Part shown: positions 1 to 8,914 of the stretch, one piece after another
Layout of the letters: each line of letters starts with the position of its first letter
Position numbering within the stretch: position 1 is the first letter of the stretch
Source: Streptomyces sp. DG1A-41
GTDB taxonomy: Bacteria; Actinomycetota; Actinomycetes; Streptomycetales; Streptomycetaceae
Reading direction: 5' to 3'
Assembly: GCF_037055355.1 (NCBI RefSeq)
Contig: NZ_CP146350.1
Coordinates: forward strand, 4,363,001 to 4,427,000
Length of the DNA: 64,000 bases
The notes under the pieces: generated by a model
The model's database searches: none
What the model saw: only the letters and a program-made list of their open reading frames with translations
Told to the model about the DNA's origin: nothing
Program-made: the position numbers and the translations under genes

Positions 1-175
1 GGTCGCCTCCTGCCGCGAGCCCGCGTATGTCCCTGGCCCCCGCCATGCGCTCCCTCTCCGTCCACGTCGGCCTGTCGACGGACGAGCGCACGGGGTGCGG
101 AACCCGGGCTGATCGGCGAGGTCTCGTCGGGTGACGTGACGCCATGTGACCGATCGAGGGACATGACACGGCTTC

Positions 176-934
176 TCATTCGCGGGCGACCATCGCCTCG
201 ATGCCCGCGATCAGCAGTTCCAGCGCGAACTCGAAGTCGCGCTCCAGCATCTCGGCGACCGTGTCACCGCCGCGCGCCGCCATGATCTCCTGGGACTCCT
301 TGAGGACGTCGGCGGCCTGCGGGGCCGCGGTCACCGTGCTCAGGGCCTGCTGGAAGTACTCGTCCACGGTCATGCCGCCGGCCGCGGCCCGGGCGGAGAG
401 ATGGCCCTCCAGCGTGCCGTAGCCGTAGACGAACTGGAAGACGGCCGAGATCGTGCTCGTCAGGCGTTTCGCGGGCAGCCCGGTCCTTCGGACGACGCGC
501 TGCACGACCCGTGAGAAGGCCAGGTTGTTGGGGCCGATGTTGAGGAAGACGCCGACCAGCGCGGACACCCAGGGGTGACGCACCAGCAGCGTCCGGTACT
601 CCCGGGCGAGCGCCCGCACCTGGTCCCGCCAGTCCTCGTCGGCATCCGGATCGGGCAGCCGCATCTCGCCCATGACCTGGTCCAGGGCGAGTTCGAGGAG
701 GTCGTCCTTGGTGTCGACGTACCAGTAGACGGACATCGCGGTGACGTTCAGCTCACCGGCCAGCCGCCGCATCGAGAACTTGGCGAGCCCCTCGGCGTCC
801 AGCAGCCGGACGGTGACCTCGATGATGCGCTCACGGTCCAGCCCCGAGGGCTGCCCGCCGCCGCGCCGCCGGTGCGCTTTGCTTTCCAACCAGACGCTGG
901 TCCGCGGCTGACTCTCCCGAGCCGCTTTCGCCAT
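176..934 (-). CDS. TetR family transcriptional regulator with TetR_C-like domain
   Basis: A 252-residue DNA-binding repressor. After a basic N-terminal tail of about 30 residues, a TetR-type HTH occupies roughly residues 32-80 (RERIIEVTVRLLDAEG, then FSMRRLAGELNVTAMSVYWYV, the usual recognition-helix pattern). The rest is an all-helical ligand and dimerisation domain resembling that of tetracycline-repressor-type members. The ATG at 934 is preceded by an AGGAAGG ribosome site. It lies 111 bp downstream of an MFS exporter on the same strand, so it probably controls that exporter; its inducer is unknown. Confidence 0.9.
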   Translation of the reverse strand: MAKAARESQPRTSVWLESKAHRRRGGGQPSGLDRERIIEVTVRLLDAEGLAKFSMRRLAGELNVTAMSVYWYVDTKDDLLELALDQVMGEMRLPDPDADEDWRDQVRALAREYRTLLVRHPWVSALVGVFLNIGPNNLAFSRVVQRVVRRTGLPAKRLTSTISAVFQFVYGYGTLEGHLSARAAAGGMTVDEYFQQALSTVTAAPQAADVLKESQEIMAARGGDTVAEMLERDFEFALELLIAGIEAMVARE

Positions 935-1045
935 GGCGCACCTTCCTCGACGTGCTGATGCCGATCATGCTCTCAGGGGTGCGGCGAACTGCGCGACCAG
1001 CCACAACGACTCCGCACCCGCGAGACGACCGTACGCCCCGAGCCC

Positions 1046-2542
1046 TCAGGCGGATTCTGCCCGCTCAGCCCGCCGCAGCAACGCCGCCGCGACCAACCCC
1101 CCGGCCAGCACAGCCACCGCCCCCACCAACTGACTGGTCTCCAACCCGGAGGCGAACGCGTCAGAGATACGCGCCTTCTCCTCGGCACCGTCGGCCGCGG
1201 CCAACGCCGCCGGCAACGACGCCGCCGATACGGCGACCAGGGACGCGAACCGCGCATTGAGCACGGCACCGAGGACCGCCACACCGAGGCCGTTGCCGAA
1301 TTCCGCGAGCGTTCCGTTGATCCCCGCTCCCACTCCCGCCTTCTCCGGCGGTATCGCGCTCATGATCGCGTTGGCCATGGCGGGCATCGACAGCGCCACA
1401 CCCGCGCCCATCACGACCAGGCCGAGCAGCAACCCGCCGTACCCGTGCCCGCCGAGCAGCGCGATCGCCGCCAGCCCGGCCGACACCAGGGTCATACCGA
1501 GCGCGATGGCCCCCGGCGTACCGACCTTGAGGACCAGCTTCGCTCCGATCCCGGTGAAGTTGAGCGCGACCACGGTCAACGCCAGCGGCGCCGTCCGCAG
1601 ACCGGCGTCCAGCGGCTCGTAGCCGAGCACGAACTGGAGGTGCTGGGTGAGCAGGAACAGCGAGCCCGTCATGCCGAAGGCCACGAGGATCGCGCCCGCG
1701 ACCGCGCCCACGAACTTCTGGTTGCGGAAGAAGTGCATGTCGAGCATGGGGTGCTCGATCCGCAGCTCCCACGTCACGAACAGGCCGAGAACGGCCATGC
1801 CGATCAGCGCGGAGAGCAGCACCTGCCCGGACGTCCAGCCGTGCTCGGGGCCGGTGATGATCGCGTACACGACGGCCGTCATGCCGATGGTCGACAGCAC
1901 CGCGCCGACCAGGTCGGGCCGGTCGCCCGCCTTGTGCTTGGACTCCGGTACGAGCGCGGCGACCGCGATCAGGCCGAGCACGGCGACCGGGATGTTGATC
2001 AGGAAAATCGCACCCCACCAGAAGTGATTCAGCATCACACCGCCGATCAGCGGCCCGGCCGCGAAACCGAGCGAACTGACCGTCGACCACAGCGCGATGG
2101 CCTTGACCCGCTCCTGGTCGTCGAAGATCTGCACGACGACGGCGAGGATCGTGGTCATCAGCAGCGCGCCGCCGACGCCCATGCCGGCGCGGGCCGCGAT
2201 CAGCTGGGCCGGGCTCTGGGACAGTCCGGCCACCAGCGAGCCCACACCGAAGATCGCCAGGCCCGACATCAGCAGGAGCTTGCGGCCGTAGCGGTCGGCG
2301 GCGTTGCCCGCCGTGAGGAGGAGGCCGGACTGCACCAGTGAGTAGGCGTTCATCATCCACTGGACGTCGGCGGTGGTCGCGTCCATCTCGCGGGTGAGCG
2401 AGGGGATCGCCACGTTCAGGATCGTGTTGTCGAGCAGCACGGTGAGCTGCGCGAGGCAGACCACACCGAGGATCAGCCAGCGCTGGGGGTGGCCGCCGTG
2501 CGCGGTCTGCGGCGGGGCCTCTTCCTGTGGGGACATCGTCAT
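1046..2542 (-). CDS. MFS drug exporter, DHA2 (EmrB/QacA) family
   Basis: Proton-driven multidrug efflux permease of about 498 residues with 14 predicted membrane segments, the usual DHA2 size. Family signatures include a start of helix 1 resembling LAQLTVLLDNTILNVAIPSL (motif D1) and the loop 2-3 motif GNAADRYGRKLLL (motif A). Two internal ATGs (2542, 2536) and an upstream GTG (2551) are possible starts; none has a strong ribosome site, so the start is uncertain. The TetR gene follows on the same strand. An imperfect inverted repeat lies immediately upstream, suggesting local repression. Substrate cannot be told from sequence. Confidence 0.9.
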   Translation of the reverse strand: MTMSPQEEAPPQTAHGGHPQRWLILGVVCLAQLTVLLDNTILNVAIPSLTREMDATTADVQWMMNAYSLVQSGLLLTAGNAADRYGRKLLLMSGLAIFGVGSLVAGLSQSPAQLIAARAGMGVGGALLMTTILAVVVQIFDDQERVKAIALWSTVSSLGFAAGPLIGGVMLNHFWWGAIFLINIPVAVLGLIAVAALVPESKHKAGDRPDLVGAVLSTIGMTAVVYAIITGPEHGWTSGQVLLSALIGMAVLGLFVTWELRIEHPMLDMHFFRNQKFVGAVAGAILVAFGMTGSLFLLTQHLQFVLGYEPLDAGLRTAPLALTVVALNFTGIGAKLVLKVGTPGAIALGMTLVSAGLAAIALLGGHGYGGLLLGLVVMGAGVALSMPAMANAIMSAIPPEKAGVGAGINGTLAEFGNGLGVAVLGAVLNARFASLVAVSAASLPAALAAADGAEEKARISDAFASGLETSQLVGAVAVLAGGLVAAALLRRAERAESA

Positions 2543-2544
2543 GC

Positions 2545-2578
2545 TGTACACCGTAGAATAATTCCCATACGCCGTACA
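2545..2578. promoter_or_regulatory. Imperfect inverted repeat upstream of MFS exporter (candidate TetR operator)
   Basis: TGTACACCGTA (2545-2555) and TACGCCGTACA (2568-2578) form an inverted repeat with 9 of 11 matching arm positions and a 12-bp spacer. It sits at the 5' end of the exporter gene, which is where a TetR-family repressor from the neighbouring gene would be expected to act. The assignment to that regulator is inference. Confidence 0.4.
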
Positions 2579-2595
2579 ACAGAATATGCGAGTAA

Positions 2596-2634
2596 CGGAG
2601 AGGGGCGGTGGCTCTCGTCCACCGCCCCTCTCCG
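2596..2634 (-). terminator. Hairpin terminator after the GT39 gene
   Basis: A perfect 16-bp stem (CGGAGAGGGGCGGTGG at 2596-2611 against 2619-2634) with a 7-nt loop lies 13 bp past the GT39 stop codon. There is no clear U tract, which is normal for streptomycete terminators. It separates the glycosyltransferase operon from the MFS gene. Confidence 0.7.
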
Positions 2635-2646
2635 GTCAGGGGACTG

Positions 2647-4878
2647 TCAGCTGCTCGCCTTCTGTGTGAGGTCGTAGAAGGTGGCCGAACCGACCGTGAC
2701 CTTCTTGAAGTTGGCCTCGACCCAAGAGCTGATCCGGGAGGACGTGCCGTCGCTGCTGCCGCCCATGCCGCCGCCCGTGCCGGACGCGATGAAGAAGTGG
2801 ATCTTCCCTTCCTCCACGTACTTCTTGAACTGGGCCAGGGTCGGGGACGGGTCCGTGCCGTTGAAGCCGCCGATGGCCATCACCGGGTCGCCGGTGGACA
2901 GCTGGTAACTCGCGGCGTTCTGGGCGCCGACGGCCGCCGCGACCCAGGTGTACTGGTCGGCGTCGGTCTCCAGCAGCTTCTTGGCTTCCGAGCCGACGCT
3001 GGCGCCGTTGAGCAGACCGCCGATGCCGCCACCGCCGCCCATGCGGCCCGTACGGCCGCCGTCGCCGGTCTGGCCGCCGGGGGTGGTGTTCTGGCCCTGC
3101 TGGTTCTGGCCCTGCTGGTTCTGGCCCTGCTGGTTCTGGCCCTGCTGGTTCTGGCCGCCGCCCGGGAACCCGCCGCCGGGGAAGCCGTTGCCCTGCCCAC
3201 CCTGGGCGGTGCCGTTGCCGTTCTGCTGGTTCTGGCCACCGCCGGGGAAGCCACCACCGGGCCCACCGCCGCCGGGGGCGCCACCGCCACCCGGACCGCC
3301 CCGGCCGCCCGCGACCGCCGGACCCGCGGTGACGATCGAGCCCGTGTGCCCCTCGTTCACCGTGGTGAGCGTGTACGCCGCCGGACCGGCCAGCGCGGCG
3401 ACCAGGCCCAACCCCGCTGCTCCCAGCGCCAGTCGCCGCCCCAGCCGGCCGGCGAAGATCAGGCCGAGGGCCGCCGTCAGACCGCCGACCAGGACGAGCC
3501 ACTTCAGCCAGGGCAGGTAGTCGGAGGAGCGGTTGAGCAGGACGTAGCCCCAGGCCGCGGTGGCCGTCATGGCGGCCGCCAGGGTCAGTGACGCCCACGC
3601 CTTGTCACGCTTGTCCCAGAGCAGCGCCGAGCCCATGCCGATCAGCGGCGCGATGTAGGGGGCCAGCGCCACGGTGTAGTACTCGTGGAAGATGCCCTGC
3701 ATGTAGCTGAAGACCAGCATGGTCGTGATCAGAGCGCCGCCCCAGACGAGGAAGGCCCCGCGCGTCGCCGACGTACGCCGTGCCCGGCGCCTGGCCACCA
3801 GGCCCGCCACGAGCAGGATCAGCGCGGCCGGGATCAGCCAGGAGATCTGGCCGCCGATGCTGGAGCTGAACAGACGGTCCCAGCCGGTCTCGCCCCAGTT
3901 GCCACCGCCGTTGCCGCCGCCACCGCCGCCTCCGACGCTGCCGGTCTCGTCGCCGTTGAGGCGGCCCAGGCCGTTGTAGCCGAATGTCAGTTCCAGGAAG
4001 CTGTTGTTCTGCGAGCCGCCGATGTACGGGCGGGAGGACGCCGGCCACAGCTCGACGATCGCGACCCACCAGCCGCCGGAGACGACCAACGCGACCGTGG
4101 CGAGGGCGAGTTGCCCGAAGCGCTTCTTCACCGAGACCGGTGCGCACACGGCGTAGACGAGGGCCAGCGGCGGCAGGATCAGGAAGGCCTGGAGGGTCTT
4201 GGCGAGGAAGGCGAAGCCGATGGCCACACCGGCCCACACCAGCCACTTCGTACGGCCGTCCTCCAGGGCCCGGATGACGAAGTAGCAGGCCACGGCCATC
4301 AGCAGGGCCAGCATCGCGTCCGGGTTGTTGAAGCGGAACATCAGCGCCGCGACGGGCGTGAGCGCCAGCACCGCGCCCGCGATCAGGCCGGCCGCGGGGC
4401 TGAACCGGCGGCGCACGGCCGCGTAGACGACGGCCACCGTGCCGACGCCCATGAGGACCTCGGGGACCAGGATCGCCCAGGAACTGAGGCCGAAGAGCCG
4501 TACGGACAGGGCCATCGGCCACAGCGCGGCCGGGGGCTTGTCGACGGTGATGGCATTGGCCGCGTCGAGTGAGCCGAAGAACAAGGCCTTCCAGGACTGG
4601 CTGCCCGCCTGAACGGCCGCCGAGTAGAAGGAGTTGGCGTACCCGGAGGCGCTCAGGCTGTAGAGGTAGAGCACCGCGGTCGCCAGCAGCAGGGCGAGGA
4701 AGGCCGGGCGGGCCCAGCGGGGGTCCTCGGGCCGGCCGCGCCACAGCCGGTGCGGCAAGGGCCGCTTGGGTTCCCCGGCGTCGGGAGCCGGTGCTGCTGT
4801 TGTCGGTTCCGGGGGGCGGGTCCCGGTTCCGGGACTCTTGTCTCTGTCGGCGATTCGCTGGTCGTAGTGGACGGTCAT
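2647..4878 (-). CDS. Glycosyltransferase family 39 (ArnT/PMT-like) membrane protein with Gly/Gln-rich insert
   Basis: A 743-residue polytopic GT-C enzyme expected to move a sugar from a polyprenyl-phosphate donor on the outer face of the membrane. After a Pro-rich cytoplasmic tail (about 1-55), multiple membrane segments begin near 58; the first outer loop carries residues typical of the family (YANSFYSAAVQAGSQSWKAL, and ITVDKPPAALW). Around residues 520-610 is a Gly-, Gln- and Asn-rich stretch with tandem QNQQG units, followed by a soluble C-terminal domain. Its start codon overlaps the stop of the upstream GT2-GtrA gene (ATGA), so the two are translated together and probably form one lipid-linked sugar pathway. 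Acceptor unknown. Confidence 0.85.
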   Translation of the reverse strand: MTVHYDQRIADRDKSPGTGTRPPEPTTAAPAPDAGEPKRPLPHRLWRGRPEDPRWARPAFLALLLATAVLYLYSLSASGYANSFYSAAVQAGSQSWKALFFGSLDAANAITVDKPPAALWPMALSVRLFGLSSWAILVPEVLMGVGTVAVVYAAVRRRFSPAAGLIAGAVLALTPVAALMFRFNNPDAMLALLMAVACYFVIRALEDGRTKWLVWAGVAIGFAFLAKTLQAFLILPPLALVYAVCAPVSVKKRFGQLALATVALVVSGGWWVAIVELWPASSRPYIGGSQNNSFLELTFGYNGLGRLNGDETGSVGGGGGGGNGGGNWGETGWDRLFSSSIGGQISWLIPAALILLVAGLVARRRARRTSATRGAFLVWGGALITTMLVFSYMQGIFHEYYTVALAPYIAPLIGMGSALLWDKRDKAWASLTLAAAMTATAAWGYVLLNRSSDYLPWLKWLVLVGGLTAALGLIFAGRLGRRLALGAAGLGLVAALAGPAAYTLTTVNEGHTGSIVTAGPAVAGGRGGPGGGGAPGGGGPGGGFPGGGQNQQNGNGTAQGGQGNGFPGGGFPGGGQNQQGQNQQGQNQQGQNQQGQNTTPGGQTGDGGRTGRMGGGGGIGGLLNGASVGSEAKKLLETDADQYTWVAAAVGAQNAASYQLSTGDPVMAIGGFNGTDPSPTLAQFKKYVEEGKIHFFIASGTGGGMGGSSDGTSSRISSWVEANFKKVTVGSATFYDLTQKASS
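3088..3155. repeat. 15-bp tandem repeat inside the GT39 gene
   Basis: Unit CTGGTTCTGGCCCTG repeated about four and a half times without interruption, encoding QNQQG repeats on the minus strand. The exact identity of units suggests recent slippage, so copy number may vary between strains. Confidence 0.85.
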
Positions 4879-6299
4879 CGGAAGTCCCTCGCATCGGTGT
4901 CGTGGGGGCGCACCGGCAGCAGCTGCACGGTGGCGTCCGCCCAGGTGCCGTCCGCGGCTTCACCGGCGCGGAACCGGGTGGTGGGGTGTGAGGCGGTGGG
5001 GCGTGAGGCGGTGGGGTACGAGGCCGTGGGGTGTGAGGCGACCACCGGCGTCTCGCTGTCGCGCAGGTCCGGGAACACCCACGCCCGGAAGAGCAGGAAG
5101 CGCAGCACGGTCGCCGCGAGGTTGGCGGCGATGAGGACCGCCAGTTCGGTGGAGTGCGCGGGCTCGGACGTGGCCGCGTTGAGCGCGGCGAGCGAGCCGC
5201 TGGTCAGGGCGAGCCCGATACCGAAGACGACCAGGCCCTGCGCCTGGTGCCGTACGGCCCCGCCGCGTCCGCGCACCCCGAAGGTGAGCCGCCGATTCGC
5301 GGCGGTGTTCGCGATCGCCGAGACCAGCAGGGCGAGCGCGTTGGCGGCCTGGGAGCCGGTGAAGACGCGGAAGCCGCTGTAGAGGAGCAGGTAGAAGAGG
5401 GTGGAGAGGCCGCCCACGACGCAGAAGCCGACCAGCTGCCGGGCGAGGCCCCTCGGTACGTCCTTGATCTCACGGTCGCGCGGGTCGTCACCGAACGGCC
5501 GGGCGAGCCGGTCCAGCGGCAGCGAACCGGTGGCCAGGGCCCTGCCGACCCGCCACACGCCCTTGAGGTCGTCGGTCGCGGTCTTGACGATGTGCACGGT
5601 CGAGTCGGGGTCGTCGACCCAGTCGACCGGCACCTCGTGGATACGCAGCCCCGCGCGCTCGGCGAGCACCAGCATCTCGGTGTCGAAGAACCAGCCGGTG
5701 TCCTCGATCAGGGGCAGCAGCACCTGCGCCACGTCACGGCGGATCGCCTTGAACCCGCACTGGGCGTCCGAGAAGCGGGCCTGGAGCGAGCCGCGCAGGA
5801 TGAGGTTGTAGGCCCGGCTGATGAACTCCCGCTTGGGGCCGCGCACCACGCGCGAGCTGCGGGCGAGCCGGGAGCCGATCGCGAGGTCCGAGTGGCCGGA
5901 GATCAGCGGCGCCACCAGCGGGAGCAGGGCGTTGAGGTCGGTGGACAGGTCCACGTCCATGTAGGCGAGGACGGGGGCGTCCGAGGCCGACCAGACGGCC
6001 CGCAGTGCCCGGCCGCGGCCCTTCTGCTCCAGGCGGAAGGTGGTGACCTCGGGGATCTCCGCCGCCAGCCGTGCCGCCACCTGCGGTGTGGTGTCCGTGG
6101 AGGCGTTGTCCGCGATCGTGATGCGGAACGCGTACGGGAAGGTGCGGGCGAGGTGCTCGTGCAGTCTGCGGACGCACGGCTGGAGGTCCTTCTCCTCGTT
6201 GTAGACGGGGATCACTACGTCCAGGACAGGCGTACCGGCTGGTGCGGCCGGGAGGTGCTCCCGCGCCGGCAGGGTGCCGGGAGAAGAGTCGGTTCGCAT
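4875..6299 (-). CDS. GT2 dolichol-phosphate-sugar-synthase-like transferase fused to GtrA membrane domain
   Basis: About 474 residues. The N-terminal GT2 domain (about 30-260) resembles polyprenyl-phosphate mannose/glucose synthases: VVIPVYNEEKDL at the nucleotide-binding start and YMDVDLSTDL carrying the DxD metal site. The C-terminal region (about 300-430) is a GtrA-like module with four membrane helices (GFCVVGGLSTLFYLLLY). The likely job is to load a sugar onto a polyprenyl phosphate and help present it to the downstream GT39 enzyme, with which it overlaps by 4 nt. The ATG at 6299 is preferred over a far longer open frame that runs back into the histidine kinase gene. Confidence 0.87.
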   Translation of the reverse strand: MRTDSSPGTLPAREHLPAAPAGTPVLDVVIPVYNEEKDLQPCVRRLHEHLARTFPYAFRITIADNASTDTTPQVAARLAAEIPEVTTFRLEQKGRGRALRAVWSASDAPVLAYMDVDLSTDLNALLPLVAPLISGHSDLAIGSRLARSSRVVRGPKREFISRAYNLILRGSLQARFSDAQCGFKAIRRDVAQVLLPLIEDTGWFFDTEMLVLAERAGLRIHEVPVDWVDDPDSTVHIVKTATDDLKGVWRVGRALATGSLPLDRLARPFGDDPRDREIKDVPRGLARQLVGFCVVGGLSTLFYLLLYSGFRVFTGSQAANALALLVSAIANTAANRRLTFGVRGRGGAVRHQAQGLVVFGIGLALTSGSLAALNAATSEPAHSTELAVLIAANLAATVLRFLLFRAWVFPDLRDSETPVVASHPTASYPTASRPTASHPTTRFRAGEAADGTWADATVQLLPVRPHDTDARDFR

Positions 6300-6313
6300 G
6301 GAACCGACTTTCG

Positions 6314-7915
6314 TCAGGCGCCCTGTTGTGCCCATGTGGTGACGCTGTGGCGTGCCTGTGAGTGCTGCTGCCGGCTGATGTCCGGCTGCGGCCGGGCCGG
6401 CAGCGCGGGCAGGTGCACCGTGAACACGGTCCGCCCGGGCACGCTGTCGACGGTCACGGCACCGCCGTGCGCGGTCGCCACGGCCTGCACGATGGCGAGG
6501 CCGAGTCCGGTCGAGCCGGTGGCACGGGACCGCGCGGAGTCGCCGCGCGCGAACCGTTCGAAGACGTGCGGCAGCAACTCGGCGGGAATCCCCTGCCCGT
6601 TGTCCTCGACGTCCACGCACAGCCAGGGGCCACGCCGCTGCACCCGCGCGGTGACGGTCGTACCGGGTGGTGTGTGATTGCGGGCGTTGCCGAGCAGGTT
6701 GACCAGGACCTGCTGGAGCCGGGCCGCGTCCGCGGACACGAGGGCGGGCTCGTCGGGCAGGTCGAGACGCCAGTTGTGGTCCTGGCCGGCCGCACGGGCG
6801 TCGCTGACGGTGTCCACCACGAGCGGTACGAGGTCGGTCTGCTCGAACTGCAACGGCCGCCCGGCGTCCAGCCGGGCGAGCAGCAGCAGATCCTCGACGA
6901 GCAGCGTCATGCGCCCGGCCTCGGACTCGATCCGCCCGAGGGCGTGCCGGGTGTCGGGCCCGACGTCCTCTCTGCCGCGCCTGGTCAGCTCGGCGTACCC
7001 GCGGATGGAGGCGAGCGGGGTCCGCAGCTCGTGACTGGCGTCGGCGACGAACTGCCTGACCCGCATCTCGCTCTGCTGCCGTGCGTGCAGGGCGCCGTGG
7101 ACGTGGTCGAGCATCCGGTTGAGCGCGGCACCGACCTGGCCGACCTCGGTGTGCGGGTCGGTCTCGGAGTCGGGGACCCGCTCGCTGAGGTTCACCTCGC
7201 CGGTGTGCAGGGGGAGTTCGGATACCCGGGTGGCGGTGGCGGCGACGCGGCGGAGGGGGCGGGTGGCTACGCCGATGAGGACGTAACCGGCGATGGCGGC
7301 GGCGACAAGCCCGGCGCCGGTGACGCTCACCTCGACGAGGATGAGGGTGTTGATCGTGGTGGTGACCGACTCGGTGGGCAGGGCGACGTAGTAGCTGCCT
7401 CCGTCGGCCCCGGGGACGAACTGCACGCGGTACTCGCCGAGGCCGGGGATGTCGACGGTGTGCATTCCACTGGTCGGCACCTCGGCGAGGGCGGCCTTCT
7501 GCTCGTCGGTGAGGCTGACGGGCGTATTGCGCTGGAAGGGGCCGTTCTCGCGGGAGTCCTTGGCGTAGGCGGCCCGGGTGACCTTGCCGTCGGCACCAAC
7601 CTCTGCGGCGATGGTCTCCGGCTGGGCCGGCCCCCTGATGAAGCCGGTGACCCTGTCGATCGAGTCGGTGTCCTCCTCGCCGCCGGGTTTCATGGGCCCC
7701 GACAGACGCTTGCCGGCTTCGTCGACCTGCCCGTTCAACTGCTCGTACAGATGCGATCTGAGGGCCAAGGTCGTCACCGTCCCGATCACCGCACACACCA
7801 CGGCGATCAGCACCACGGACGCGACGACGAGCCGCGTCCGCAGCGTGCGCGGCTTGCCCGCTCGCGACAGCTTGCCCGCTCTGTGCTGCGTACTCGGCCG
7901 TCGCCGCCCGCTCAT
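6314..7915 (-). CDS. HAMP-domain sensor histidine kinase (OmpR-type partner)
   Basis: A 533-residue membrane kinase. TM1 is at about 28-50, followed by an extracytoplasmic sensor region, TM2 near 180-205, a HAMP linker, then the H-box FVADASHELRTPLASI with the phospho-accepting His at residue 295. The ATPase domain shows N-box VNLLGNARNH, G1 VEDNGQGIP, and G2 STGLGLAIV. The ATG overlaps the stop of the response-regulator gene (ATGA), so the pair is translationally coupled. It is followed 14 bp later by the GT2-GtrA gene on the same strand, making cell-envelope glycosylation a plausible but unproven target. Confidence 0.92.
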   Translation of the reverse strand: MSGRRRPSTQHRAGKLSRAGKPRTLRTRLVVASVVLIAVVCAVIGTVTTLALRSHLYEQLNGQVDEAGKRLSGPMKPGGEEDTDSIDRVTGFIRGPAQPETIAAEVGADGKVTRAAYAKDSRENGPFQRNTPVSLTDEQKAALAEVPTSGMHTVDIPGLGEYRVQFVPGADGGSYYVALPTESVTTTINTLILVEVSVTGAGLVAAAIAGYVLIGVATRPLRRVAATATRVSELPLHTGEVNLSERVPDSETDPHTEVGQVGAALNRMLDHVHGALHARQQSEMRVRQFVADASHELRTPLASIRGYAELTRRGREDVGPDTRHALGRIESEAGRMTLLVEDLLLLARLDAGRPLQFEQTDLVPLVVDTVSDARAAGQDHNWRLDLPDEPALVSADAARLQQVLVNLLGNARNHTPPGTTVTARVQRRGPWLCVDVEDNGQGIPAELLPHVFERFARGDSARSRATGSTGLGLAIVQAVATAHGGAVTVDSVPGRTVFTVHLPALPARPQPDISRQQHSQARHSVTTWAQQGA

Positions 7916-8652
7916 GACGCCGCGGGCTTGATCAGGTAACCGGCACCACGCCGGGTGTGGATCATCGGCTCCCGCCCCGCGTCGATCTTCCGCCGCAGAT
8001 ACGAGATGTACAGCTCGACGACGTTGGCCTGCCCGCCGAAGTCGTACGACCACACGCGGTCGAGGATCTGCGCCTTGCTGAGCACGCGCCGCGGATTGCG
8101 CATCAGGAACCGCAGCAGCTCGAACTCGGTCGCGGTCAGGTGGATGTTGTCACCGCCCCGGGTGACCTCGTGGCTGTCCTCGTCGAGGGTGAGGTCGCCG
8201 ACGACCAGCATGGAGTCGGAGCGCCGGTCGGCGGCACCGGACCGCCGTATCAGCCCGCGCAGTCGCGCGACGACCTCTTCGAGGCTGAACGGCTTGGTGA
8301 CGTAGTCGTCCCCACCGGCCGTCAGCCCGGCGATCCGGTCCTCGACGGCGTCCTTGGCGGTGAGGAAGAGAACCGGCACGTCGGGCAGCTCACGGCGCAG
8401 CCGGCCGAGAACCGCGAGCCCGTCCATGTCGGGCAGCATCATGTCGAGGACCACGGCGTCGGGCCGGAAGTCACGCGCGGTCTGGATGGCGCCCTGGCCG
8501 TCTCCGGCGCTCCGGATCTGCCAGCCCTCGTAACGGAGGGCCATGGACAGCAGCTCGGTGATCGACATCTCGTCGTCCACCACAAGCACTCGGACGGGGC
8601 TCCCATCCGGCCTCAGCAGTTCGGTGCGCCCTTGGGGCGAGGTCGTGGTCAT
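7912..8652 (-). CDS. OmpR/PhoB-family response regulator
   Basis: About 246 residues. Receiver domain at about 20-135 with acidic pocket VVDDE, phosphorylation site Asp70 (VVLDMMLPDMDG), the conserved Thr region VLFLTAKD and Lys in DDYVTKPFSLEE. The C-terminal winged helix (about 150-246) reads TATEFELLRFLMRNPRRVLSK and then the VVELYISYLRRKID recognition helix. Start taken at the ATG giving MTTTSPQGR (8652); an in-frame ATG at 8727 would add an unlikely N-terminal extension. First gene of the two-component operon. Confidence 0.93.
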   Translation of the reverse strand: MTTTSPQGRTELLRPDGSPVRVLVVDDEMSITELLSMALRYEGWQIRSAGDGQGAIQTARDFRPDAVVLDMMLPDMDGLAVLGRLRRELPDVPVLFLTAKDAVEDRIAGLTAGGDDYVTKPFSLEEVVARLRGLIRRSGAADRRSDSMLVVGDLTLDEDSHEVTRGGDNIHLTATEFELLRFLMRNPRRVLSKAQILDRVWSYDFGGQANVVELYISYLRRKIDAGREPMIHTRRGAGYLIKPAAS

Positions 8653-8704
8653 GGTGGACACGATGTCGGGGTGCTCTGAGAGCACCCTTTCGACAACCTG
8701 TGAT

Positions 8705-8738
8705 TTCCCTGAGAAACACACAGGCACTTCTCAGGGAA
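8705..8738. promoter_or_regulatory. Perfect 11-bp inverted repeat upstream of the two-component operon
   Basis: TTCCCTGAGAA (8705-8715) and TTCTCAGGGAA (8728-8738) are exact inverse complements separated by 12 bp, 53 bp upstream of the response-regulator start. It could be an operator (possibly for autoregulation) or a leader hairpin. A second short inverted repeat, GTGCTC-TGA-GAGCAC, lies between it and the gene. Confidence 0.5.
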
Positions 8739-8914
8739 CGCCTGGGAATGCCGGCATCCAGCGGGGTGGGGGCAGTGGCGGCCGCGGTGAGACGCGATGG
8801 TGAAGCTGTGGATCCGCTGGGCGGCCCGGCAGGACGTTCAACAGCGGGGGAGGATCAGCGGGCGGGGCATCAGCGGCCGAGGTTCATCAGCAGGCAGGCT
8901 CATCCGCGGGCGTT

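Noticed and set aside
3088..3155. Short tandem repeats considered as a CRISPR array
   Set aside because: Units are contiguous with no spacers and are coding.
6300..7796. Extension of the GT2-GtrA gene upstream to 7796
   Set aside because: The extra part is an out-of-frame reading of the histidine kinase gene with Arg-rich composition; the GT2 domain starts normally at 6299.
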